Part shown: positions 27,949 through 37,221 of the stretch, piece by piece | Layout of the letters: every line of letters begins with the position of its first letter | How positions within the stretch are numbered: the first letter of the stretch is position 1 | NCBI RefSeq assembly: GCF_900166635.1 | Contig: NZ_LT800497.1 | Location: 2,900,344-2,964,343 of the forward strand | Direction: 5' to 3' | DNA: 64,000 nt | Source: Oceanobacillus timonensis | GTDB taxonomy: Bacteria; Bacillota; Bacilli; Bacillales; Amphibacillaceae | Made by a program: the position numbers and the translations under genes | The notes under the pieces: model-generated | The model's database searches: none | What the model saw: only the letters and a program-made list of their open reading frames with translations | What the model was told of the DNA's origin: nothing

Positions 27949-27957
27949 ATTATATCA
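27949..27957 (-). promoter_or_regulatory. Extended -10 promoter for murE-murF
   Basis: On the minus strand TGATATAAT (TG motif plus perfect TATAAT at 27954-27949) lies in the spoVD-murE gap, about 135 nt before the murE start. The -35 region is poor, as is common for extended -10 promoters. Confidence 0.6.
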
Positions 27958-27970
27958 AATTTCTATCGAT

Positions 27971-29905
27971 TTAACGATTATTTTCTTGACCTAAAAATAA
28001 ACGAATCGTACTTCCAGATTCTAGCATTGTTCCCGCTTTTGGAGACTGATCAATAATTTCATCTCCCTCTCCACTCACATCAATGGATAGATCTAACGGG
28101 TACTCCGCCAGTTCATCTGTGCTTTCACCAATAAAATCCGGCACTTCAATCTTAGGCTGTTCCGGCCAAGCATATTCTTTCTCCAAACCATCCGTACGCG
28201 GTTCTACGTTCATCGCCCGCAAGCTGTCATCAATTATTGTTCCAACAATAGGTGCAGCCACAACACCACCAAATTGGATAGTATCTTTCGGATTATCAAC
28301 AGCCAGATAAACGACAATCTCCGGATCATCTGCAGGCGCAAAACCGATAAAAGATACAATATAGTTATTTTCTAAATACCCGCCATTAGGCCCCACTTTT
28401 TGAGCGGTCCCTGTTTTTCCGCCGACACGGTATCCGTCCACATAAGCAGGCCTACCTGTCCCCTGTGCGACAACTGTTTCTAATGTTTCCCGAATCGTTT
28501 CTGATGTTTCTTGCGAGATAACGCGTTCCTTTACTTCCGGTTCATAACTTTCCACCACGTCTCCCGTTACAGGGTCCACCCACTCTTCCGCAATCATCGG
28601 TTCATATAAATAACCGCCATTTACCGCTGCTGCAACAGCCATTACTTGCTGAATCGGCGTAACAGATACACCCTGTCCAAAGGATGTGGTCGCAAGCTCT
28701 ACAGGCCCGACATTTTCCGGATCAAAAAGAATCCCATTCCCTTCACCTTGCAAATCAATTCCTGTTTTTCTTCCAAATCCAAAAGCATCAATATAAGAAA
28801 AAAGCTTCTCTGTTCCAAGCATTTGTCCTAAATTTACAAATCCAGGGTTACAGGAATTTTGGACAACTTCGAGGTATGATTGATCCCCATGGCCACCTTT
28901 TTTCCAGCAATGAATGGTCGTTCCGTCCACTTTAATATCGCCATCATCATAATACCGGTCTTTCTCCAAATCAACAACGCCCTCTTCCAAAGCAGCTGCC
29001 AGCGTAATAATTTTGAAGGTGGAACCAGGCTCATACGTACTCCAAATAGGCAAATTTCTGCCAAATATAGAAGAATCAACATCCTGATAATTTTCTGGAT
29101 TAAAATTCGGCCGGCTGGACATCCCCAGTACCCCGCCTGTTTTCGGGTTAACAGCAATGGCCATTGCCCCGTCCGGATTATATTCCGCAACAACTTGGTC
29201 TAGCTCCCTTTCCATAATGGTTTGTACTTTGTTATGAATCGTCGTTTTTAAATTCAGCCCATCTTTAGGGGATTGATATTCGTCTGCCAGCTGTTCCAAT
29301 CTTCCCCCTTTTGCATCCGAAAAAAAGGATAGACTGCCATTTTCTCCTTTCAATTTATCATCATAAAATAATTCGAGCCCCATCAGCCCCTGGTTATCAA
29401 TTCCTGTAAACCCGAGTACATGGGATAAAGCACTATTATTTGGATAATGACGTTTTGAATCCTTTGCTAAATAAACGCCATCCAAATCCAATTCTCTAAT
29501 CGCCTGCTCCTGTTCATTGTTCACTTTTATCCCTTCAGGCCGTACCATCACACTTAATGCATTTTGAGTAACTAAATCCATCATCCGGTCTTGTGGTACA
29601 TCAAGAATTTCCCCAAGTTGCCTGGCTGTCGTTTCCGGCTCTTTAATTTGTCTCGGCATTAATAATACCGTTGGCGCGGTGACATTCTCTGCCAGTATTT
29701 CATTCTCCGAGTCAAGAATATATCCTCTTTCTGCTGCAAATGTTATATCTCTTGTCCATAAATCATTGGCACTGTCGGACAGATCATCGCTCAATACAAG
29801 CTGAACATAAGCCAGTCTTGCAACAATAACGAGTAAAATAAGAATCGCAAATAAAAAAACGGTAATCATTCGTTTTTTTATGATAATTGTGGATATGCGT
29901 TTCAT
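27971..29905 (-). CDS. spoVD: Stage V sporulation protein D, class B penicillin-binding protein
   Basis: Transpeptidase partner of SpoVE for spore cortex synthesis. One N-terminal membrane anchor (residues 12-34), a PBP dimerisation domain (about 50-210), then the transpeptidase domain: SxxK in EPGSTFKIITLA (active serine near residue 294), SCN in QNSCNPGFVN and KTG in VGGKTGTAQKV. A single PASTA domain closes the protein (VPDFIGESTDEL onward), the SpoVD pattern. pbpB upstream ends with its own terminator, so spoVD needs its own promoter. A sigma-E-like pair (TTCTATTC and CATATAGT, minus strand, 29971-29942) lies just ahead. Confidence 0.95.
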   Translation of the reverse strand: MKRISTIIIKKRMITVFLFAILILLVIVARLAYVQLVLSDDLSDSANDLWTRDITFAAERGYILDSENEILAENVTAPTVLLMPRQIKEPETTARQLGEILDVPQDRMMDLVTQNALSVMVRPEGIKVNNEQEQAIRELDLDGVYLAKDSKRHYPNNSALSHVLGFTGIDNQGLMGLELFYDDKLKGENGSLSFFSDAKGGRLEQLADEYQSPKDGLNLKTTIHNKVQTIMERELDQVVAEYNPDGAMAIAVNPKTGGVLGMSSRPNFNPENYQDVDSSIFGRNLPIWSTYEPGSTFKIITLAAALEEGVVDLEKDRYYDDGDIKVDGTTIHCWKKGGHGDQSYLEVVQNSCNPGFVNLGQMLGTEKLFSYIDAFGFGRKTGIDLQGEGNGILFDPENVGPVELATTSFGQGVSVTPIQQVMAVAAAVNGGYLYEPMIAEEWVDPVTGDVVESYEPEVKERVISQETSETIRETLETVVAQGTGRPAYVDGYRVGGKTGTAQKVGPNGGYLENNYIVSFIGFAPADDPEIVVYLAVDNPKDTIQFGGVVAAPIVGTIIDDSLRAMNVEPRTDGLEKEYAWPEQPKIEVPDFIGESTDELAEYPLDLSIDVSGEGDEIIDQSPKAGTMLESGSTIRLFLGQENNR

Positions 29906-29941
29906 GAAAGAACTCCCTTCATCATACTTTGCTTTGTATCC

Positions 29942-29971
29942 ACTATATGAATATTAAAAATGGAATAGAAC
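29942..29971 (-). promoter_or_regulatory. Putative sigma-E promoter of spoVD
   Basis: On the minus strand GTTCTATTC (29971-29963) and CATATAGT (29949-29942) are spaced by 13 nt, a fair match to the sigma-E consensus (KMATATT and CATACAHT). Sigma-E control of spoVD is known in B. subtilis. Confidence 0.4.
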
Positions 29972-30049
29972 AAGCTATCCTTGATTTCTATGACGTATTC
30001 CAACGACAATTATTTCTTCCCATCTCACCTGTATTTGTTAATTCCTTAC

Positions 30050-30098
30050 AAAAAAAGACTTGCTGAAAAAATATCACTATTCTTTCAGCAAGTCTTCC
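30050..30098 (-). terminator. pbpB terminator
   Basis: Minus-strand hairpin with arms AGACTTGCTGAAA and TTTCAGCAAGTCT followed by T7, beginning 4 bp after the pbpB stop. It separates the vegetative division genes (mraZ to pbpB) from spoVD. Confidence 0.92.
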
Positions 30099-30101
30099 TT
30101 T

Positions 30102-32372
30102 TTATTCTTCTTCCGTTTCTTCTTCGTTGCTCTCGTTGTTTTCTTCTTCATCCGAATCATCTGCATCGTCATCATCCGATGATGTATCAGATGACCCGCC
30201 GGAAGGGTCTTCTAATTCAACACCCAAATAGTCACCTTCCTGAATCGGCTTTCCAACTTCAATATTTTGCGAGCTAACATAACCATTACCAAATCTTTCT
30301 GTTTGCAATTCCAACATATCAGCAAAGCGCATTACTTCTCTTAATGACCAGCCTGTTAAATCAGGCATCGTTGGTTCATCTGTAAGTAATAAGACTTTTT
30401 CACTTGGCAATATGCTCTCTCCAGGTTCCACGCTGCTTGAAACAATATTCTCTCCTTCACCAATAACAATTGGGTCAAAGCCTCTTTCTTCTAAAGCAGC
30501 CTGTGCACTTTCAGTAGATTCATCCACTACTTCCGGGAATTCAACCTCTTCAACCTGGTTCGTTTCATTTTCTTCGTCTGGTTCTACATCTAAATAATGC
30601 AAGCTGTTTTCTACCACATTATTAAAAATAAAAGCAAGCGGCGCAGAACCTGATTCTGTATCTTCCAATTCTGGCTGCTGGATAGATACATAGACCATTA
30701 ATTCCGGATCATCCATCGGAGCCATACCTAAAAAGGAAAATACGTAATTATCTCGTCCAGTTAAATAGCCGCCGCCATCAGGGTTAGGCATTTGTGCTGT
30801 TCCCGTTTTACCGCCAACGACATAATCATCTAATTTATAAGGCGCTCCAGTCCCATCTTCATCATTGACGACAGAAGCTAATAATTCTTTCATTTCCTCC
30901 GCTGTCTCCGGTGAAATCGGCTGGCCGGAATATTCCGGTTCTGCTTCCTCCAATACATTTCCGGTGGTAGAATCAACAATTTTATCCACTACATAAGGCT
31001 TCACCATTTTTCCATCATTGACTACAGCGGAAGCAGCTTTCATCTGCTGGATTGGAGTAACCGTTGACCCTTGACCAAAGGCTGTTCTTAATTTTTCAGA
31101 CGGCCAATTATATTGAATCTGCCCAATCGATTCATCCGGAAGATCAATGCCGGTTGGGTCTTCAAAACCGAATGCCTGAATGTATTCATAGAATTTATCT
31201 GCGCCGATGTCTTCCCAAAGCAATTTGGAAGCAGCTACGTTGGAAGAACGCAGAAAACCTTCATCATAGGAAATTTCTCCCCAGCCTTCTCCCTGGTTAT
31301 GGTCTCTGATTTCTTCAATTCTCTCATTCGGCTGATACGTTCCAGATTCAAAGGTTTCGTCTCCATTATAGACACCTTCTTCTAATGCCGCTGCCCATGT
31401 GAAAATTTTAAATGTTGACCCAGGTTCAAACGGAGAAGAAATTGGATCATTGTACCAGTTTTCAACATCATTGGGGCTATTCGGATTATAGCTTGGACGT
31501 GTACTCATTGCTATAATTTCACCGGTTTTCGGATTCATAATAATCGCATTCATTTTTGCCGGATTATATTGTTCATCCACTTGTGTCATAACGTCTTCTA
31601 ATAAAGTTTGCACTTTTTGATCCAGTGTCAGATAAACAGAATCTCCATCTTCCGGCTCCTGCACAATTTCATCAGGATCTAATAATTTTTTGTCATAGCG
31701 GTCACGTTGATAAGAGATAGAGCCATCCTTTCCGCCGAGAACCCCGTTCATAACATCTTCCATTCCTGTTACACCGGTAATACTATGTTCAACGCCGTCT
31801 TCTGTCTCTTCTTCTGTTTCGCGTGCAAAACCAATAATATGGGAAGCAAACATCCCATTAGGGTAATAACGTTTCGGTTCTTCATCAAAGTAAATACCCG
31901 GTATGCCTGATTCCTCTATTTCTTCTTTTTCCTGTTGCGTTAACTGACGACCAAGCTGTCCAAATTCAACCTGAAATCTTTCTGACTGAACAGCCTCGTC
32001 TAATATCTGTTTTATTTCATTTTTATCCTCATCTAGAATAGAAGCTAGTGTTTCCGCTGTTTCTTCCGTGTTTGAAACATGCAGGGCTTCCGGTGAGTTC
32101 TCTGAATATGCTTCATCTAATATAGCGTACATTCGGTAGGCTGGACGGTCATAGGCTAATACCATCCCATTCTTATCCATGATTTGTCCCCGTTCTGCAT
32201 TCATCTTGTAGGAAGCTGTTCGTTGTTCCTCCGCCCAATCATCCAATGAAACACCGCCCACTTCACCTGTTGCCTGGATATACATAAACCTGCCTGCAAG
32301 CACAAGGAATAAAGCAACGAAAAACAGCATATAAATGCCTGCCATTACGTTTGCTGTCTTATTTTTTTTCAT
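30102..32372 (-). CDS. pbpB: Penicillin-binding protein 2B, septal transpeptidase (FtsI)
   Basis: Essential class B PBP of the divisome that cross-links septal peptidoglycan with FtsW. N-terminal anchor at residues 10-30, dimerisation domain, then transpeptidase motifs EPGSTFKIFTWA (SxxK, near residue 312), LRSSNVAASKLL (SxN) and VGGKTGTAQMP (KTG). Two PASTA domains follow (VVDESTESAQAALEER and MPDLTGWSLREVM). The last ~35 residues are almost entirely Asp, Glu, Ser and Asn, giving a length of 756 (B. subtilis 716). The acidic tail is probably extracytoplasmic. The gene is downstream of ftsL, as is normal. Confidence 0.96.
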   Translation of the reverse strand: MKKNKTANVMAGIYMLFFVALFLVLAGRFMYIQATGEVGGVSLDDWAEEQRTASYKMNAERGQIMDKNGMVLAYDRPAYRMYAILDEAYSENSPEALHVSNTEETAETLASILDEDKNEIKQILDEAVQSERFQVEFGQLGRQLTQQEKEEIEESGIPGIYFDEEPKRYYPNGMFASHIIGFARETEEETEDGVEHSITGVTGMEDVMNGVLGGKDGSISYQRDRYDKKLLDPDEIVQEPEDGDSVYLTLDQKVQTLLEDVMTQVDEQYNPAKMNAIIMNPKTGEIIAMSTRPSYNPNSPNDVENWYNDPISSPFEPGSTFKIFTWAAALEEGVYNGDETFESGTYQPNERIEEIRDHNQGEGWGEISYDEGFLRSSNVAASKLLWEDIGADKFYEYIQAFGFEDPTGIDLPDESIGQIQYNWPSEKLRTAFGQGSTVTPIQQMKAASAVVNDGKMVKPYVVDKIVDSTTGNVLEEAEPEYSGQPISPETAEEMKELLASVVNDEDGTGAPYKLDDYVVGGKTGTAQMPNPDGGGYLTGRDNYVFSFLGMAPMDDPELMVYVSIQQPELEDTESGSAPLAFIFNNVVENSLHYLDVEPDEENETNQVEEVEFPEVVDESTESAQAALEERGFDPIVIGEGENIVSSSVEPGESILPSEKVLLLTDEPTMPDLTGWSLREVMRFADMLELQTERFGNGYVSSQNIEVGKPIQEGDYLGVELEDPSGGSSDTSSDDDDADDSDEEENNESNEEETEEE

Positions 32373-32389
32373 GTTAAAGAATCCCCTTG

Positions 32390-32764
32390 CTAGTTGTTAA
32401 CCGTTTCTGCTTGTTTCACTTCCGAATTTTGGATTTTCAAACCATTTTTTTCTGCAATATCAATGATTCTTTCTGGACGTGACAACTCCTCTTTCTCAAA
32501 ATGTAAATTTTCATTCACTGTTTTTTGACTGCTGATGTTGTCCTCTAACTGCTGCATGTCACGATTTAAAGCATCGGTTCCGGAAGCATAGGAAACCATT
32601 CCAATTCCGAATACTAAAATAACAGCACTGGTAACAGCGTAAACTATTTTTTCGCCTTTTGTAATCCATGGTGCCTTTTTTACCTTTTTGACGACCGTTT
32701 TTGTTTCTTCTTGGGGATTATATTGGGGATTTACTTGCCACTTTCTAGCTTGATTTTCGCTCAT
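32390..32764 (-). CDS. ftsL: Cell division protein FtsL
   Basis: Small bitopic protein that forms a complex with DivIB and DivIC and activates septal synthesis. A cytosolic N-terminus with basic residues ([16 protein letters not shown]) precedes one membrane helix (about residues 41-62). An extracellular leucine-zipper-like coiled coil follows ([19 protein letters not shown]). The ATG at 32764 overlaps the rsmH TGA stop (ATGA), with AAGGGTGG just ahead; a GTG four codons earlier is less likely. FtsL is poorly conserved, so position between rsmH and pbpB is the main support. Confidence 0.92.
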   Translation of the reverse strand: MSENQARKWQVNPQYNPQEETKTVVKKVKKAPWITKGEKIVYAVTSAVILVFGIGMVSYASGTDALNRDMQQLEDNISSQKTVNENLHFEKEELSRPERIIDIAEKNGLKIQNSEVKQAETVNN

Positions 32765-33741
32765 CTCTTTTTCCACCCTTCTTCATAACGGAAATCATTA
32801 TTCCATTCATTTATTTTTTCGACAATCCGCAACTTAGCTGAACGTGATCGTCTATTTTCATCTAACTCATCATCTTGAGCTATTATCGGTTTTCGGCTTA
32901 TTAATTTAAATGGGGCCTGGTGGGTTTCCGGGACAATAGGAAGATTTCTGGGTACAGGCTTATCCGTACTCCATGTCTTAAAAGCCTGTTTACAAAGACG
33001 GTCTTCTAATGAATGGAAGGTAATGACTGCAATTCTTCCATTTATCCCCGTTAATTCAGCAGCCTGATGAAGTGCCTGATTAAATACTTCCAGTTCGTCA
33101 TTGACAGCAATGCGTATCGCTTGAAAAATACGTTTTGCCGGATGCCCGCCTTTTCTTCTGGCAGGAGCAGGTATCGCATCTTTAATAATCTCTACCAGTT
33201 CTCCTGTTGTTTCAATTGGCTTTACAGATCTTGCCTTCTCTATTTTCCGGGCAATTCCTTTAGAAAACTTCTCTTCGCCATATCGGAAAAAGATAGAGAC
33301 TAATTGTTCGTAACTCCATTCATTCACTACTTGATATGCTGTGCGTTCCTGCGACTGATCCATACGCATATCCAATGCTGCATCCTGATGATAGCTGAAT
33401 CCTCTCTCCGCCTGATCCAGCTGCGGTGAAGATACGCCTAAATCAAAGAGAACACCATCTACTTGCGTTACACCTAATTCAGCAAGGCTTGTCTTCAGTC
33501 CTTGAAAGTTTGAATGTATAAACGTTATTTTATCTTGATACTTGTTCAACTGTTCCTTTGCGGCTTGCAGGGCTTGTACATCCTGATCAAAAGCATAGAG
33601 CCTTCCGTTTTCATTAAGTCTTGATGCAATCTCCAGGGAATGTCCTCCACCGCCGACGGTACAGTCAACATAAATACCATCCGGATTGATTCCCAACCCT
33701 TTTATTGTTTCTTCTTTTAAAACACTATAATGTTCAAACAT
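32761..33741 (-). CDS. rsmH: 16S rRNA (cytosine-1402 N4)-methyltransferase
   Basis: MraW/RsmH methylates N4 of C1402 in the decoding centre using S-adenosylmethionine. The SAM-binding motif [14 protein letters not shown] is near residue 26. [19 protein letters not shown] and [12 protein letters not shown] are family signatures, and an inserted helical domain occupies about residues 110-220. The 326-residue length is typical (B. subtilis 311). It begins 35 bp after mraZ and overlaps ftsL, forming the head of the dcw operon. Confidence 0.97.
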   Translation of the reverse strand: MFEHYSVLKEETIKGLGINPDGIYVDCTVGGGGHSLEIASRLNENGRLYAFDQDVQALQAAKEQLNKYQDKITFIHSNFQGLKTSLAELGVTQVDGVLFDLGVSSPQLDQAERGFSYHQDAALDMRMDQSQERTAYQVVNEWSYEQLVSIFFRYGEEKFSKGIARKIEKARSVKPIETTGELVEIIKDAIPAPARRKGGHPAKRIFQAIRIAVNDELEVFNQALHQAAELTGINGRIAVITFHSLEDRLCKQAFKTWSTDKPVPRNLPIVPETHQAPFKLISRKPIIAQDDELDENRRSRSAKLRIVEKINEWNNDFRYEEGWKKR

Positions 33742-33776
33742 CTAATCCACCAACTTTTTCACTTCTCTATAATGCG

Positions 33777-34208
33777 TTAAATATCAAAATCCATTAGATT
33801 TTCAGCAATCTCTGCAAACGATTCTTCTGATTCCTCTACATACGTATTCCAGTGATCGCTGGCCCATAATTCCACACGATTGGAAACGCCAATTACATGG
33901 CAATCCTTTTCCAAATCAGCGTAAGTCCGCAGATTCGCAGGAATATTTATTCTTCCCTGTTTATCTACTTCACATTCCACCGCACCAGAGAAAAAGAATC
34001 GTGTAAAAGCTCGGGCATCCTTTTTAGTCAGTGGGAGTTGCTTTAACTTACCTTCCAAAATTTCCCATTCTTGTTGAGGGTATGCGAATAAACATTTATC
34101 AAGTCCACGCGTTAAAACAAAAGATGTCCCTAACTCTTCTCTAAACTTGGAAGGGACAATGATTCGTCCTTTTGTGTCAATGCTATGTTGGAATTCTCCC
34201 ATAAACAT
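33777..34208 (-). CDS. mraZ: Transcriptional regulator MraZ
   Basis: Ring-shaped AbrB-like DNA-binding protein that represses the dcw operon it heads. Two tandem MraZ repeats are present with [16 protein letters not shown] (near 12-27) and [16 protein letters not shown] (near 93-108). The start at ATG 34208 ([14 protein letters not shown]) matches the family; it follows GGGGG. An upstream in-frame extension to 34265 would run through the promoter and operator and is rejected. The protein is 143 residues, as in B. subtilis. Three GTGG repeats with 10-bp spacing lie directly upstream and are its likely binding site. Confidence 0.97.
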   Translation of the reverse strand: MFMGEFQHSIDTKGRIIVPSKFREELGTSFVLTRGLDKCLFAYPQQEWEILEGKLKQLPLTKKDARAFTRFFFSGAVECEVDKQGRINIPANLRTYADLEKDCHVIGVSNRVELWASDHWNTYVEESEESFAEIAENLMDFDI

Positions 34209-34235
34209 ATAGACGCCCCCTACTTTCGTAAATTC

Positions 34236-34265
34236 ATAATACCACATTGCCCCACTATGCTCCAC
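34236..34265 (-). promoter_or_regulatory. mraZ promoter and MraZ operator
   Basis: On the minus strand GTGGAG, GTGGGG and GTGGTA follow one another at exactly 10-bp intervals (34265 to 34240). The last repeat runs into an extended -10 box, TGGTATTAT (TATTAT at 34241-34236). MraZ proteins bind direct repeats of this GTGG type in other bacteria; the overlap with the -10 box suggests autorepression by blocking polymerase. Confidence 0.78.
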
Positions 34266-34327
34266 TATTTCTTCAAAAATATTTTAAATCTCTTTTTCAA
34301 AGCGTTTTATAACCTTTTTTTAAACCT

Positions 34328-34365
34328 AAAAAAGACTGTCATATCAATAGATAGACAGTCTTTTA
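34328..34365 (-). terminator. bshC terminator
   Basis: Minus-strand hairpin with arms AAAAGACTGTC and GACAGTCTTTT followed by T6, 40 bp after the bshC stop codon and upstream of the mraZ promoter. Confidence 0.88.
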
Positions 34366-34404
34366 CTTCCTATACGAAATGAGGTGGGGACGCGTGGGGG
34401 GAAT

Positions 34405-36033
34405 TTATTCAACCACCCAATGACCTTTTTCCATATCCAGTGAAAAAGATGTTAACTGGGAGATAAGCTCCGTCCCATAATGATTCAATAAAAATAACGG
34501 ATTCCAAACACGTTCTTGCAATCCTCCATGCGGATGAAGCACCAGCTCCAGCTGATTCAATTCATGGAGAACTTTCGAATGTTTTTTCTCAAATTCTTTA
34601 TGGAAACGTTTGTTCATAAATTGAATGTTATCTAACAGATAAGCTAAATTCTTTTCGCTCAGCGCCTGGATATCATCTCCCATTTCAGCAGCCATATCAC
34701 GGATTGGCTGATGTATATCTTTCATTTTTTCCGCAACATCCGTTGTTACCTGATCGATTTCCCGGCTGCCATTCGCCTCCATATAATCATCCACAGTGGA
34801 TTGAACACCATTTAAAATAACGTCTTTTACCGTCAGCTGATATTTGGAGATTAACTTCTTCGTAGACGCATCTAAAAATGTAAAAGAAAGTCTCGGCACC
34901 ACTGGCGGCATCTGTAAATTCATCACATGGAAACCCGATTTCAAAGCTGCCCAATAAGCTATCTCACCAGGTCCGGCTATAAAGGCCAGCGTAGGAAACA
35001 TATACTCTTGCATCATTGGTCTTGTTACCACGTTATTACTTAATTTCCACGGTTCATTGCTGGCGACATCCTGCAGTTCCTTCTCTGTGAACGAAATCTC
35101 CTGTTGTTTCCCAATCCAATTCCCGCTCTCATCTACTTTCAACAAAATTCTGCCTTGCATCTCATCATGGTAAAATAAATTCCCATCTGACATATCAGCT
35201 TCTATTGCGAGCGGGTAGTCCATTGTTTCTAATTTATTCAAGGTATCAGCAACAGCTGCACTAATTTGCGGCCGCTTTTGAATCATCTCCAGAAAACAAC
35301 CTGTCTCCAGTTTGCGGAATGCAGCATTCCCGGAATCTACCAGCACAATCCCTTGGGTTGGAAACAATGCAAAAATAAGACGTGCAAAAAAATCAATAAA
35401 ATTAGAAGCTTGATCCTGAACTTCTTGAATTAATGCGTAAATATCTTTTGTATGCGCCGTCTCCGGCAACGTTTCAAAAACCGATTCCACCCATTCGGAC
35501 AGCTCTTTTTTGTTCATTTCCAATTCGGAAACAGCTTTTTTACCAGCATCTATATTCTTGGTTTTGAGCTTGCGTTTTTGAAAATCTTTGTCCCCTGTGG
35601 GACAGTAAATATGATTCACTTCCTCAAAATCATGATCTTCACCGGCAATCCAGAACACTGGAATAACCGGTTTTTCCAACGCCTTTTCCTGCTGCTTAGC
35701 CAGCTCAAGGATGGATATAATTTTATTTATCGTATAGATTGGACCTGTCAACAACCCGGCTTGCTGACCGCCAATCACAACCGTACTCTGCTCATCATTT
35801 AAGCGTTCAATTTGTTTTAGTGTTTCTTCTGGTGCTCCCCATTCTTTATTTAATGTATGTAATACATCCGTTAAGGAAGACCTGTTAAAATCTCGTTCCG
35901 TCACATCTTGTACGCGTTTATAAAAATCTTTATACGGATGGTAGTCAAACATATCTGTTATATTCGTTTCTTCATTTTTATAATCAGCTACCAATCTGTT
36001 GGCAGCAGGTAAAGTTAATGAATTTATCTGCAT
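34405..36033 (-). CDS. bshC: Bacillithiol biosynthesis cysteine-adding enzyme BshC
   Basis: BshC (formerly YllA) adds cysteine to glucosaminyl-malate in the last step of bacillithiol synthesis, the main low-molecular-weight thiol of Bacillaceae. The 542-residue protein carries VIGGQQAGLLTGPIYTINK (near 86-105), FWIAGEDHDFEEVNHIY, and a long C-terminal coiled-coil segment, all typical of the family (B. subtilis 539). ATG 36033 follows AAGGGG. It stands directly upstream of the dcw cluster, the conserved Bacillus position, but is separated from mraZ by a terminator. Confidence 0.95.
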   Translation of the reverse strand: MQINSLTLPAANRLVADYKNEETNITDMFDYHPYKDFYKRVQDVTERDFNRSSLTDVLHTLNKEWGAPEETLKQIERLNDEQSTVVIGGQQAGLLTGPIYTINKIISILELAKQQEKALEKPVIPVFWIAGEDHDFEEVNHIYCPTGDKDFQKRKLKTKNIDAGKKAVSELEMNKKELSEWVESVFETLPETAHTKDIYALIQEVQDQASNFIDFFARLIFALFPTQGIVLVDSGNAAFRKLETGCFLEMIQKRPQISAAVADTLNKLETMDYPLAIEADMSDGNLFYHDEMQGRILLKVDESGNWIGKQQEISFTEKELQDVASNEPWKLSNNVVTRPMMQEYMFPTLAFIAGPGEIAYWAALKSGFHVMNLQMPPVVPRLSFTFLDASTKKLISKYQLTVKDVILNGVQSTVDDYMEANGSREIDQVTTDVAEKMKDIHQPIRDMAAEMGDDIQALSEKNLAYLLDNIQFMNKRFHKEFEKKHSKVLHELNQLELVLHPHGGLQERVWNPLFLLNHYGTELISQLTSFSLDMEKGHWVVE

Positions 36034-36135
36034 ATCATTTTCCCCTTACGTCGATTTGGATTCATTCCGTATTGTACAGAAAAAACAGCAAGAATCAAAC
36101 TAAATTGCTCTCTCCGGGAAAATGAATTGATTTTT

Positions 36136-36516
36136 TCAGGTTAAAATTTCTAAAATAATATAAATAACACTTAAAATCAGATATACAGAAGCAAATAGTA
36201 AAAATGCGCTTCTCCAAACAATTTTAATTGCTTTGGACAACTCGATATCCTGCTGTGTCCGATATTGCTGAATTAAAATACCTGTCAGGCTTATCAAGAA
36301 TAAAAGAATAATCCAACCGAAAAAATTCCGATCAAACAAAAGCTGCAATAAAACTCCAGTACCTAAAATAAAAAAGATCGCAGACCATTGAACAGCATTA
36401 TGTACAGCTTTCCACGTATGTTTTTTGCTCAGTTTTGTTATCCAATAAACTAAAAAAGTAACGATAAATGGAAATGCAATAAAAAGTGCCAAGGTATAAT
36501 AAATATAATCTCGCAT
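36136..36516 (-). CDS. DUF3397 family membrane protein
   Basis: Small integral membrane protein of 126 residues with four predicted membrane helices (about 4-24, 38-56, 62-80 and 101-125) and the motif VYWITKLSKKHTWKAVHNAVQWSAI. It matches the DUF3397 family found beside bshC in many Bacillaceae. The start at ATG 36516 (MRDYIYYTL) follows AGGGGG; an upstream start eight codons earlier has no ribosome-binding site. No function is known. It is divergent from ylbP. Confidence 0.8.
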   Translation of the reverse strand: MRDYIYYTLALFIAFPFIVTFLVYWITKLSKKHTWKAVHNAVQWSAIFFILGTGVLLQLLFDRNFFGWIILLFLISLTGILIQQYRTQQDIELSKAIKIVWRSAFLLFASVYLILSVIYIILEILT

Positions 36517-36648
36517 TCTTTTCCCCCTGCCTGAAAACAAATTATTTTCATCAGGTTACGTCAACCTGTCTGATTTATTTCGACAAATCTAATAGAATTA
36601 ATTTAAAATTTGTCTCTTATGTATTATAATTTAGTCAGGGAAGGAAAT

Positions 36649-36672
36649 CTACATTCAACTTTATGAATGTAG
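36649..36672. repeat. Perfect 9-bp inverted repeat in the ylbP leader
   Basis: CTACATTCA (36649-36657), 6-nt spacer, TGAATGTAG (36664-36672), about 20 bp upstream of the AGGAGGGG ribosome-binding site of ylbP and downstream of a TATAAT-like box near 36625. It has the symmetry of a repressor site. Confidence 0.55.
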
Positions 36673-36697
36673 TGATACTTTATTCAGGAGGGGTAAT

Positions 36698-37180
36698 ATG
36701 GGAAATGTAAAGATAGAAAATTTGTTGATTAATTTTAAAACACTGGAAAAATTTAAGCGTTTTCGCGAATACGGAAACCAGGAATTAACGATGATGGAAG
36801 ATTTAGAGAATAAAATTATTGAGAATAATAGCACATCTCCTTTTTACGGAATTTATATTGGAGATAATTTAATAGCACGAATGAGTCTTTATGAAATACG
36901 TAAGGAATATGATTTTTATTTCGAACCTCCACAAGAATATCTGACACTGTGGAAACTGGAGGTCATTCCTGATTATCAGGGAAGAGGGTACGGAAAAGCA
37001 CTTGTAGATTTCGCAAAAAGTTTTGGTTTGCCTATTAAGACAAATCCAAGAATTAATTCTCATGATTTTTGGGAGAAGATGGGATTCGTTAAACCACATT
37101 ATGAAATGGAACGTGATTTAGGTGAAAATCCATTACTATGGCTGCCTGAAGGAGTCAATGAAAAAGACACGAAGCAATAA
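36698..37180 (+). CDS. ylbP: GNAT-family N-acetyltransferase YlbP
   Basis: Acetyl-CoA-dependent N-acetyltransferase of the GNAT fold, 160 residues, the same length as B. subtilis YlbP. The acetyl-CoA binding motif A is LWKLEVIPDYQGRGYGKALVDFAK (Q/RxxGxG/A near residues 92-98); the FWEKMGF segment follows. The physiological acceptor is unknown. ATG follows AGGAGGGG. It is the only plus-strand gene between mraZ and tmcAL and ends in its own terminator. A palindrome in the leader suggests local regulation. Confidence 0.92.
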   Translation: MGNVKIENLLINFKTLEKFKRFREYGNQELTMMEDLENKIIENNSTSPFYGIYIGDNLIARMSLYEIRKEYDFYFEPPQEYLTLWKLEVIPDYQGRGYGKALVDFAKSFGLPIKTNPRINSHDFWEKMGFVKPHYEMERDLGENPLLWLPEGVNEKDTKQ

Positions 37181-37197
37181 GCTTCCTGTCTTTTTTT
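37162..37197 (+). terminator. ylbP terminator
   Basis: Hairpin GACACGAAGC / GCTTCCTGTC followed by T7; the stem contains the last codons and stop of ylbP. Confidence 0.85.
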
Positions 37198-37221
37198 ACG
37201 TATTCGAATAAATAAATATAA

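Noticed and set aside
34209..34265. N-terminal extension of MraZ by 19 residues
   Set aside because: The bases form the promoter and GTGG operator; the ATG at 34208 gives the exact family N-terminus.
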